From the NCBI RefSeq assembly GCF_013363755.1, contig NZ_CP054841.1, positions 124,001-188,000 of the forward strand: DNA of 64,000 nt. Reading direction: 5' to 3'. Below the pieces are notes generated by a model that ran no database searches, was not told where the DNA came from, and saw only the letters and a program-made list of their open reading frames with translations. This document shows, piece by piece, positions 17,816 to 25,168 of this stretch. Position numbers and translations under genes: made by a program. Within the stretch, counting starts at the first letter, position 1; each line of letters starts with the position of its first letter. The stretch is from Comamonas antarctica (GTDB taxonomy: Bacteria; Pseudomonadota; Gammaproteobacteria; Burkholderiales; Burkholderiaceae_C).

Positions 17816-19813
17816 TCAGCGATGGCGCGCCTGCAACTGCTCGAAGGACAGCAGCTCGCCGGCAATGGCGCTGGCCGCCACCGTCGGCGGGCTGGCCAGC
17901 CACACGCTGCCCGGGCCGCCGCGGCCGGGGAAATTGCGGTTGATGGCGCTCACCGTGACCTGGTCGGCGCGCTCCGAGCCGCCCGGCCCGCAGTTGCCGC
18001 AGGCGCCGCAGGAGGGCTGCAGCAGGCGCGCCCCGACGCGCTCGAATGCATCCATGTAGCCCGCCGCGATGCAGTGGTCGCGCACCGCCGTCGTGCCGAA
18101 CTGCAGGTATAGCCACACGCCCGGCGCCACGCGCAGCCCGCGGTCGGCGGCCCAGCGCAGCACCTCGTGGTAATGCCTGAAATCCTCGCGCTTGCCCGCG
18201 GTGCACGAGCCGCCATAGGCAATGTCGATGCGCACCGGCGCCGCCACCTCGGCCAGCGGCCGGCCGTTGCCCGGGTCGCCCGGTGCGGCCACCATCGGCG
18301 CCACGGCGGCGCCGTCGATCTCCAGCACCTGCGCATAGTCGGCATCCGGGTCGCTGTGCATCCAGTCCTCGATGCGGAAGTCCACGCCGCGGCGCTCGCG
18401 CAGAAAGCGCCGCGTTTCCTCGTCGGGCGCGACGATGCCGGTGAGCCCGCCCAGCTCGGCCGTCATATTGGTCAGCGTCGCGCGCTCGTCGATGGACAAT
18501 GCCTGCACCGCCGCGCCGCAGAACTCGAACACCTTGCCGACGCCGCCGCCCGCGCGGATGAAGGGCAGCGCCAGCAAATGCAGCACCAGGTCCTTGGCCG
18601 TGACGCCGGGCGCGAGCCGGCCGTCGCAGCGCACCAGCAGCGCGGCCGGCATGGTCAGGCGCACCGCGCCCGTGACCAGTGCGTTGGCCATGTCGGTGGT
18701 GCCGACGCCAAACGCCACGCAGCCCAGCGCGCCGCTGTGCGGCGTATGCGAATCGGTGCCCGCCACCAGCTGGCCCGGCAGCGCGTAGTGCTCGGCGACC
18801 ATCGCATGCGAGATGCCGGCCGCGGCGCGTGCGCTGTCCTGCAGCGCCTCGGCTTCGGTCAGCGTGCGGTGCGCGCGCAGGCCGTATTCGGCCACGAACG
18901 CGCGCTGCGCCTCGACCATGCGCTGCACGTTGGGCACCAGGCCGCCGCGCACATGGGCCGGACTTTCCTCGACATAGGAGGTGTGGTCCTCGAACACGAT
19001 CACGGATTCGGGCGCCTGCAGCGCCAGCGGCCGGCCCAGGCTGGCGTGCAGCATGTGCGCCGCCATGGCGGTGTAGTACTCGTGGATGAAGCGCCAGTCG
19101 GCGCGCACGAACAGCCCCTCGCCCACGCGCGGCGCGGCCGGCGTGGCGGCGGTGGCCAGCGCATGGCGCGCGACGATCTTCTCGAACAGCGTGCGCGGGC
19201 GCGTGTGCGCCGGCGCGCCGCCGGCCTGCACCGTGCGCAGATGCGCCTGGCCAAAGCGCAGCAGCCCGCCGCTGCGCACGATGGCCGCGGCCAGCGCATC
19301 GCGCCCGGCCAGCAGTTCCTCCAATGCAATCGCCTCGCCCGCGGCGATGCGGTCGACCAGGCCCATGTCGGTGGAGGTGAACAGTCCGATGTTGTCGGCG
19401 TTTTGCCGGTAGATGCGCTCGAAGCTCTCGGCAATCACCAGCCGCACGCCGGCCAGCTTCTCGGCCGTGGGACTGTGCTCGCGCGACGAGCCCTTGCCAT
19501 AGCGCCTGCCCGCAACCACCACCTCGATGCCGGCCGCGGCCACGGCGCCGGGGGCAATCGGCAAACGGTCGCCGGCCTTGAAGCCGGTATACGGGTAGCG
19601 GCCCAGCTTCTCGTCGTAATGGGTCAGGATGGGCAGCGGGGTGATCTCGTCGGTGGAGACATCGTCGCGCAGCGGCGCGGCTTGCGCCAGCGTCATGGCG
19701 TCGCCGCGCAGCACGGCCTCGACGCTATCGGGCGACTGGCTCAAGAAAAGAATGCGGGGATGGAAACGCAGCGCGCCGGAATGGATCGCGGAAGACGGGG
19801 ATTCGAAAGGCAT
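17816..19813 (-). CDS. Aconitase-family hydro-lyase with fused, reversed LeuD-LeuC domains
   Basis: A 665-residue protein. The N-terminal 210 residues are the small swivel domain (LeuD-like: DVSTDEITP, then YGKGSSREHSP near 105-115). The rest is the iron-sulfur domain (LeuC-like: VAGTDSHTPHSGALG, YGGSCTAGK and PSCGACGNCGPG around residue 602-608), which supplies three cysteines for a 4Fe-4S cluster. In bacterial aconitases the swivel domain is normally C-terminal, so the order here is reversed. Expected chemistry is reversible dehydration/hydration of a hydroxy di- or tricarboxylate. The start at 19813 (MPFESP) is my choice; an ATG further upstream lacks support. It precedes a Bug receptor and an RraA aldolase. 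Confidence 0.87.
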   Translation of the reverse strand: MPFESPSSAIHSGALRFHPRILFLSQSPDSVEAVLRGDAMTLAQAAPLRDDVSTDEITPLPILTHYDEKLGRYPYTGFKAGDRLPIAPGAVAAAGIEVVVAGRRYGKGSSREHSPTAEKLAGVRLVIAESFERIYRQNADNIGLFTSTDMGLVDRIAAGEAIALEELLAGRDALAAAIVRSGGLLRFGQAHLRTVQAGGAPAHTRPRTLFEKIVARHALATAATPAAPRVGEGLFVRADWRFIHEYYTAMAAHMLHASLGRPLALQAPESVIVFEDHTSYVEESPAHVRGGLVPNVQRMVEAQRAFVAEYGLRAHRTLTEAEALQDSARAAAGISHAMVAEHYALPGQLVAGTDSHTPHSGALGCVAFGVGTTDMANALVTGAVRLTMPAALLVRCDGRLAPGVTAKDLVLHLLALPFIRAGGGVGKVFEFCGAAVQALSIDERATLTNMTAELGGLTGIVAPDEETRRFLRERRGVDFRIEDWMHSDPDADYAQVLEIDGAAVAPMVAAPGDPGNGRPLAEVAAPVRIDIAYGGSCTAGKREDFRHYHEVLRWAADRGLRVAPGVWLYLQFGTTAVRDHCIAAGYMDAFERVGARLLQPSCGACGNCGPGGSERADQVTVSAINRNFPGRGGPGSVWLASPPTVAASAIAGELLSFEQLQARHR

Positions 19814-19892
19814 GCGCCATGCTCCCCCGCCCGGCCCATCGCGCCAAGCGCCGACACGGCACAGGGGGTCGCGCAAAATGCGCGATCCGGGC

Positions 19893-20780
19893 TTACCCTT
19901 TGAGACTGTCGATCAGCGCCTGCGTGGCGCGCGGCTGCGGCGAGCGGTGCAAGGCATAGAGATGCAGGCTGCGCGCGGCCCAGCTGGCCGCGAGCGGGCG
20001 GCGCGCAAAATGCGCGGCCCCCGCATAGGCCGCGGCCGCGCTTTGCGGCACCACGGCCACGCCCAGGCCGGCTTCGACCATGCGGCAGACCGCGTCGAAG
20101 CTGCTGACCGACACCGTGGGCGCAAACGCCCGGCCAAGTTCGAGCGCGCGCGCATGCAGCTGCCGGTCGAGCGCCCCGCCCTGGTGGATACCGATCAGCG
20201 CATGGTCCAGCGCCTGGGCGAAATCCACCGCCGCCTGCGCCGCCAGGGGATGGGAGGCAGGCACCACCACGTACAGCGGATCCTGCGCGAAGTGCCAGGC
20301 ATCGATGCCCGCGGGCGCCTGCATCTGCACGCCGACGCCGACATCGGCGCGGTCGTCGCGGCAGGCGCGCAGCACATCGCCGGTGTCCATTTCATGCAGT
20401 TCGACGCGCACCTGGGGAAAGGCCGCCATGAAACGCTTGAGCCGCTCGGGCAGAAAGCCGATCACCGACGACATGTTGGCATACAGCCGCACCGTGCCGC
20501 GCACCGCATCGCCTTCGGCCTGCACGTCGCGCACCAGCGCCTGCAGGTCGGCGTCGAGCTGCAGGCCGCGCGCCAGCACCACGCGCCCGGCCTCGGTCAG
20601 CGCCACGCCGCGCGGCGAGCGCACCAGCAGCGGCCGGCCCAGCGCATGCTCGAGATCCGCCAGCCGCCGGCTCAGCGCCGAGGCCGCAATGTGCTCCTGC
20701 GCCGCGGCGCGCACGATGGAGCCGGCCTGGGCGGCGGCGACAAAGAGGCGCAGGCTGTAGGGATCGACGCGGCGGTTCAC
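19893..20780 (-). CDS. LysR family transcriptional regulator
   Basis: A 295-residue LysR protein. The helix-turn-helix (SIVRAAAQEHIAASALSRRLADLE) is at the N-terminus and the substrate-binding domain follows. I prefer the GTG at 20780 because the protein then begins MNRRVDPYSLRLFVAAA, like other family members; an ATG at 20819 would add 13 residues. It lies 79 bp upstream of the hydro-lyase gene on the same strand rather than divergent from it, so it is likely to regulate the hydro-lyase, Bug and aldolase genes either by readthrough or from the short gap between them. Confidence 0.9.
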   Translation of the reverse strand: MNRRVDPYSLRLFVAAAQAGSIVRAAAQEHIAASALSRRLADLEHALGRPLLVRSPRGVALTEAGRVVLARGLQLDADLQALVRDVQAEGDAVRGTVRLYANMSSVIGFLPERLKRFMAAFPQVRVELHEMDTGDVLRACRDDRADVGVGVQMQAPAGIDAWHFAQDPLYVVVPASHPLAAQAAVDFAQALDHALIGIHQGGALDRQLHARALELGRAFAPTVSVSSFDAVCRMVEAGLGVAVVPQSAAAAYAGAAHFARRPLAASWAARSLHLYALHRSPQPRATQALIDSLKG

Positions 20781-20902
20781 TGGAGCTGGGCGGGGGCGCA
20801 AAAACCGGCATTGTCCCATGCGTCCCGGGCCGCGGGAACCTCGAGCACGTCCGCGGTTACCCACGGACTGCGGCGATTTCGCCACGCCCTCCTGGAGCTC
20901 CG

Positions 20903-21844
20903 ATGAATACCCTGTCTATCGTGGCCTCGCGCCATAGCGGTTTTGACGTACTCAGCGCAAGCAGCGTTGCCGACGTTCGCAACGCCAGCGACCGCGACCA
21001 TATCGGCAGCCTTGCGAGCCGTATCTGGGACAAGGTCGCGGACTTCTTTTGCGGCACCGACCGCGAGGAAGCCAAGAAATGCCTTTTCGACCTGTACGCC
21101 CCCACCACGCCCGATGCGCAGAAGATCGAATGGTTCTTCAAGCTGCGCGGCCTTGCGGGCGAGGGTTTTCAGGAACGCGTCGAACACCGCGTGGAGGACG
21201 GCCGCGAGACCTATGCGTTGCTGCTGGACGACCAGGAGCACGGTGCAGGCCTGCTGCTCACGCGCACGGCGATCGGCTGCGACTGGAACAAGATCGAAGC
21301 CGCCCTGCGTTCAGACCGCAGCCACGAAGACCTTGAAAAGCAGTTGCGCCTGGACATCGTGCGGGCCGGCTACGAAGTCGCCGGCCAGCCCGTTCCGGAC
21401 GACGACACGCTGGCGCTGGAGCCGCGCCAGGATCTGCGCCTGCAGCTACTGGACGCCGAACTGGCGAAGCTGGCCTGCACTCCCGAGGAAGTCGAGGCCG
21501 TGCATGCGCTGGCCCACCAGGCGACCTTTGCCCTCATCATGCAGTCCACGCTGGTGGCGGCGGCCTCGGGCAACGCGCCGATGTGTCCCTCCTCGGCGCG
21601 CCAGCAGACCGACTACCGCATCGAGCGCGAAAACGCGCAGCTGCAGCTGGTGGCCCTGTGCCGCCAGGATGTCGCGACCGAGCCCAACGAGGAATTGCGC
21701 CTGGACAAGATGGAATCCGTGCGCGAGATGGAGCATTTGTACCAATCACTGGAGATCCGCGTGGCGCTCGCCATCGACGCCCTTGGACAGGCACGCATCA
21801 GCAGTCTCGACTACCTCGCCGGCAAACCTGCCGAGGGCGCGTGA
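20903..21844 (+). CDS. Hypothetical protein, helical, cytoplasmic
   Basis: A 313-residue protein that I do not recognise. It has no signal peptide or membrane span. A distinctive N-terminal patch reads WDKVADFFCGTDREEAKKCL, followed by FDLYAP. The middle and C-terminal parts are acidic and helix-rich (ELRLDKMESVREMEHLYQSL). Cysteines are few. A GGAG site sits just before the ATG at 20903. Its codon use is less extreme than its neighbours', and it borders an AT-rich gap leading to a cluster of helical proteins, so it may have arrived with them. No function is proposed. Confidence 0.75.
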   Translation: MNTLSIVASRHSGFDVLSASSVADVRNASDRDHIGSLASRIWDKVADFFCGTDREEAKKCLFDLYAPTTPDAQKIEWFFKLRGLAGEGFQERVEHRVEDGRETYALLLDDQEHGAGLLLTRTAIGCDWNKIEAALRSDRSHEDLEKQLRLDIVRAGYEVAGQPVPDDDTLALEPRQDLRLQLLDAELAKLACTPEEVEAVHALAHQATFALIMQSTLVAAASGNAPMCPSSARQQTDYRIERENAQLQLVALCRQDVATEPNEELRLDKMESVREMEHLYQSLEIRVALAIDALGQARISSLDYLAGKPAEGA

Positions 21845-21944
21845 GGCAAGGCGTCCCCCACGGCGTTTACTCGTGCGCCATCGCCAGCGGCACCACGCCG
21901 TTTTGGCGAGAGCCCGGCAATCAACACGCCACGCGAATTCTGCG

Positions 21945-22010
21945 AAAATTCCTGATTTAATAGGTATTGGCTATTGTTAATATATATCCTATAGATATCA
22001 TTGCGGCAGG
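21945..22010 (+). promoter_or_regulatory. AT-rich upstream region of the helical-protein gene
   Basis: The 259-bp gap before the next gene contains a strongly AT-rich stretch (for example TATTGTTAATATATATCC). It includes the inverted pair AATAG ... CTATT (AATAGGTATTGGCTATT, from 21959) and a TATAGATATC segment. It is out of keeping with the GC-rich surroundings and probably holds the promoter. A similar AT-rich segment precedes the 604-residue protein at 27.1 kb. Confidence 0.45.
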
Positions 22011-22103
22011 CCTTGAGCCTGTGACCCCGCCGCAGACCAGACCGGCATCGCCGTCGTCTTTCTGCCGCAGGATATTCAACCGCTTTCAATGAAGGACAGG
22101 GAC

Positions 22104-22547
22104 ATGGCCCGCCACCATTCGCACCATTCGCATTACCTCGGCCTGCGTGAGGGATTCAAGAGTCTGACGGCCGATTTCAAGGCCCTGGCTTCCGAAATCA
22201 AGAGCCTGATCGCGCACGCGCAGCAAACGCCCGCCGTCAAGACCGCGGCGGCGGAAGTCAAGGAAAGCGCGGGACACATCAAGCAGGTGCTGACGGGCGC
22301 GCAGCAAGACATCAAGATGGTGTTCAAGGCGGCCGGCGAGCAGATCAAGCAGATCTTCAGCGACGCTGGCGACCGCCTGGCGGCCTTGAGTGCCGCCAAG
22401 GACGAGCCGCAGACCTCGGACGCCACCGAAGAGGCGCCGCCGGCTGCTGGCTGGCGCGAAGCCGCGCCGGCAGTCGCCGAAGCCCTTGCCGAAGCGACGC
22501 TGACCGGCATCACCCTGGGCGACAGCGCCGACCCCATCCACGGTTGA
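22104..22547 (+). CDS. Small amphipathic-helix protein with His-rich N-terminus
   Basis: A 147-residue protein of unknown family. It begins MARHHSHHSHY (five His) and then forms a continuous Lys/Ala-rich amphipathic helix with loosely repeated units (IKQVLTGAQQD, IKMVFKAAGEQ, IKQIFSDAGDR), reminiscent of phasins or apolipoprotein-like helices. The last residues, ITLGDSADPIHG, resemble the tails of two proteins encoded nearby. The ATG at 22104 is chosen over one at 22089 because AAGGACAGGG precedes it. I suggest a structural or surface-coating role, but this is only from composition. Confidence 0.7.
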   Translation: MARHHSHHSHYLGLREGFKSLTADFKALASEIKSLIAHAQQTPAVKTAAAEVKESAGHIKQVLTGAQQDIKMVFKAAGEQIKQIFSDAGDRLAALSAAKDEPQTSDATEEAPPAAGWREAAPAVAEALAEATLTGITLGDSADPIHG

Positions 22548-23054
22548 ACCGCGCTTTTGCGCCGCCGGCCCGGTCCAGCGCCAGCCCCCGTTTCTGGCGC
22601 GGCACATGCCGCACCAGCGCCGCCATCTGCTGCGCGTGGCGGCATGGGCGCAAAGGCCTTGCGCATCGAACTTCTGCGCGGCGAAGCCGACAAACACTTC
22701 GGGCTTGACCCGCAGCGCGGCGTTCAAGAGCAGCATGCCTGCGCCAGCACATCGGCATTGAAGGGCGTCACCTCGTGCCATTCGCGGACCTGCAGCCCCG
22801 CGCCCGCGGGCAGGCATTTGGCCGCCAGCTTCAGCAGCTCGACCATCTATGACGGTGCGACCGGCGCGAGTCCGCCATGGCCGAGCTGGAGCGCGCGCAG
22901 ATCATTGCCCGCGTTGCGCCCGCCCTGCCGCTGTTCGGCATGCTCACCGAAAACGCGCTATGTGAAGCCTGCGGGCATACCGCCGAGACGGGCGGGGCTG
23001 GTCGAGAACCGGGTCAGCCTGGGAGCCTCCGCCGTGGGCGCGCAGTGTCCGAAG
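22548..23054. other. Gap without a confident gene; possible decayed coding sequence
   Basis: No convincing intact gene. On the minus strand, three adjacent stretches in three different frames look protein-like: MVELLKLAAKCLPAGAGL with REWHEVTPFNAD (22724-22846), then MLLLNAALRVKPEVFVGFAA (ending near 22630), then MAALVRHVPRQKRGLAL. They could be the remains of one frameshifted gene, or chance reading of GC-rich DNA. Confidence 0.25.
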
Positions 23055-23540
23055 CTAGCCGGCGCCGCGCCCGCGTTCCATGCGCGCCTGCAGCCCGCGC
23101 GCCAGCTGCACATAGGTGCGCACCGCCTCTGCCGCGGGCTCGAGCCCGGGGTTGTGCTGCGCCTGGTCGCGCAGCGCGCCCAGCTGGCGGTACAGCACCA
23201 TGTCCCGTGGCGACAGATGCTGCATTCCGGTGCGCGCCGCCTGCTCCAGGCAGGCCCATGCAGCAAGGATGTCCTTGCGCGCCGCGCCAGCGGCAGGCAG
23301 CGCGCTCGCCCCTGGACGTCCCGACGCTGCGTCCGGCGCGGCCGGTCCCGCCTGGGGCATTCGCGCGGCCAGCGATTGGAGCTGCTGCTCGAACTCGAAC
23401 TCGGCCGGCCCGACCCGCCCGCGGCTCAGGCGCGCCATCAACGCCCGCAGTTGCGAGCGAAACACCAACGCCACGGCCAGGGCCACTGCGGGCCAGGCCG
23501 CGGCCTTGAAGATTTCAGCGGTAAAGGTCAGTGCATCCAT
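23055..23540 (-). CDS. Membrane-anchored hypothetical protein
   Basis: A 161-residue protein with one N-terminal membrane span (about residues 10-27, WPAVALAVALVF) and a cytoplasmic or periplasmic helical remainder. FRSQLRALMARLSRG, then VGPAEFEFEQQLQSLA, gives a basic-then-acidic pattern after the span. A proline/alanine linker follows, then a helical end (DILAAWACLEQAARTG). Start at 23540 is backed by AGGAGTCC. I know of proteins with this general build, but none with an assigned function. It lies downstream of, and on the same strand as, the alanine-rich coiled-coil gene, beyond a terminator. Confidence 0.75.
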   Translation of the reverse strand: MDALTFTAEIFKAAAWPAVALAVALVFRSQLRALMARLSRGRVGPAEFEFEQQLQSLAARMPQAGPAAPDAASGRPGASALPAAGAARKDILAAWACLEQAARTGMQHLSPRDMVLYRQLGALRDQAQHNPGLEPAAEAVRTYVQLARGLQARMERGRGAG

Positions 23541-23650
23541 GCAGGACTCCTGTGCGCGAGCGCCCGCAGGGGCAGCGCCGGGCTCGCAGCGGTTCTGGCG
23601 CAAGAATGGCCAGGTCGCGCAATCGGCGCTGGCCGCAAGCAATGTTTGAA

Positions 23651-23750
23651 AAAAAAGAGGCCGGCCCCTCCAGAGACGGGCCGGCCTTTGAAAACGCACC
23701 TTGCTGCCATAAACACAAGGTGCGGGAGGGGCCCGGTCCTACCCCTTTCC
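23651..23750. repeat. Copy 1 of a duplicated 100-bp three-hairpin element (includes terminator)
   Basis: This 100-bp element matches 25001-25100 at 94 of 100 positions without gaps. It contains GGCCGGCCC (23659-23667) pairing with GGGCCGGCC (23678-23686), with an eight-base T run on the minus strand after it: a good terminator for the minus-strand gene ending at 23818. A second hairpin, CGCACCTTG (23695-23703) with CAAGGTGCG (23716-23724), and a G/C-rich third segment follow. Confidence 0.85.
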
Positions 23751-23817
23751 TGGCTGCGGCGCGCCGCGCGCAGCCGGTTTTCCAGCTGGGTGACGCCGCA
23801 GGGCGGCAGCAGCCGAC

Positions 23818-24828
23818 TCACGCGGCGCCGAGAAGCTCCGGCGCGGCCGAGCCAACCACCGTCACCAACGCAGTCGCAGACGCTTCGGCCGCTTCCCCCT
23901 GGTGAATGCTCTCCGGGAGCGCCTCGTGCACAAGCGCCAATTCATGGCCCTGCGCCGTTTGAGCTGCGGCGTCCGCTTGCCCGGCAGGTGCCAGCGCCGC
24001 AACTTCTGCTTCGGCGGCGGCTGCGCGGGCCTGGGCGGACTCCAGTTCACCCGCGGTTTTTGCCAGGGCGGCGATGGCGGTCTGCGCGGCCTCGCGTTCG
24101 CGTCCGGCTTGTGCTTCGGCGGCAGTGGCGCGGGCTTGCGCAGCCTCCAGCTCCATGGTGGTTTCTGCTCTGGCGGCGACAGCCGTTTGCGCGGTCTCAC
24201 GTTCACGCGCGGCTTGTGCCTCGGCGGCGGACGCGCGGGCTTGCGCTGCCGCCAGTTCGCGCGCTGCTTCTGCTTCGGCGGCAGTGGCGCTGGCGCGTGC
24301 CGCCTCCAGTTCACGTGCCGACTCTGCCTGGGCCGCGACGGCAGCCTGGGCGGCCGCACGCTCACGCGCAGCTTGCGATTCGGCGGAGGAGGCGCGGGCT
24401 TGCGCTGCCGCCAGTTCGCGCGCTGCTTCTGCCTCCGCGGCAGCGGCAACGGCGCGGGCTTGAACGGCCTTCAGTTCACGTTCGGTTTGTGCCTTGACGG
24501 CTGCGGCGCGGGCCTGTGCAGCCTCCAATACGCGTGCAATCTGGGCTTCAGCGGCAGCGGCGCGGGTTTGGGCGGCCTCCAGTTGCCGCGCGGCTTCTGC
24601 CTTGCCGGCGGCTGCGCGGGCCTGTGCGGCCTCCAGCTCACGCGCAGCTTCTGCTTCAACAGCGACCGCGCTGGCTATCGCCGCATTGAGTCCGCGTGCA
24701 GCCTCCGCTTGCGCAGCCGATGGCGCGGATACTTTGCCTGGCGTGGCGGTTTCGGCTTGCACGGCCGCAACTGCGGCAGCTGGCATTGGGACTGCAACCG
24801 GGACTTCGATATCGTTTCGCATAGACAT
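23818..24828 (-). CDS. Alanine-rich 18-residue-repeat helical protein
   Basis: A 336-residue protein dominated, from about residue 61 to 276, by some 12 copies of an 18-residue (occasionally 17-residue) repeat of the type ARELEAAQARAAAAEAEA. Eighteen residues is exactly five turns of an alpha helix, so the repeats predict one long straight helix with a charged stripe. No membrane span or signal peptide is seen. The tail ends VTVVGSAAPELLGAA, resembling the tails of two other proteins here. The start (MSMRNDIE) has no strong ribosome site. Function unknown; a scaffold or coat is possible. It is paralogous at both ends to the 604-residue protein downstream in sequence. Confidence 0.75.
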   Translation of the reverse strand: MSMRNDIEVPVAVPMPAAAVAAVQAETATPGKVSAPSAAQAEAARGLNAAIASAVAVEAEAARELEAAQARAAAGKAEAARQLEAAQTRAAAAEAQIARVLEAAQARAAAVKAQTERELKAVQARAVAAAAEAEAARELAAAQARASSAESQAARERAAAQAAVAAQAESARELEAARASATAAEAEAARELAAAQARASAAEAQAARERETAQTAVAARAETTMELEAAQARATAAEAQAGREREAAQTAIAALAKTAGELESAQARAAAAEAEVAALAPAGQADAAAQTAQGHELALVHEALPESIHQGEAAEASATALVTVVGSAAPELLGAA

Positions 24829-25000
24829 GGTTCTTTGGTTTGGGTTGATGCCAGCACACGGACTTGCGCGCTGGCGCTGCTTCCTGTAGGACCGCTGGAC
24901 GGATGCCGGTCACGGGCGTGCCAGACGGCCGTCTCCAGCAACTCCTGCATCCGCATGAAGGCGGGCCGCGCAGGGTTTGCCGCGCTGGCGGCATGTGGGG
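24829..25000. other. Upstream region of the repeat-helix gene
   Basis: Most of the 340-bp gap to the next gene is here and in the second repeat copy. The first 40 bp next to the start codon resemble the region next to the start of the 604-residue protein (TGGTTTGGGTTGATGCCAGC against TGGTTCGGTGTGATGCAGGC), showing that both ends of these genes were duplicated. No gene is seen. Confidence 0.5.
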
Positions 25001-25100
25001 AAAAAAGAGGCCGGCCCACCCGTAGACGGGCCGGCCTTTGAAAACGCACCTTGCTGCCACAAACACAAGGTGCGGGAGGGGCCCGGTCCTACCCCATTCC
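25001..25100. repeat. Copy 2 of the duplicated 100-bp three-hairpin element
   Basis: Near-identical to 23651-23750, exactly 1350 bp away. The six differences include four in the loop of the first hairpin and one in the loop of the second, so the stems are intact. It again lies about 70 bp past a minus-strand stop codon (25169), as a terminator for the 604-residue protein gene. Homology fades but continues into the 3' ends of both genes. Confidence 0.85.
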
Positions 25101-25168
25101 ATCCTGGCTGGCGCCGGGCACGCGCAGCCGTTTCACTTGGCGCACGCCACAGCGCGGCCTGCTTCGGC

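Noticed and set aside
22557..24497. Long plus-strand frame across the helical-protein region
   Set aside because: It crosses the terminator element and runs antisense to two genes with ordered structure; composition is Arg/Pro/Leu-rich without motifs.
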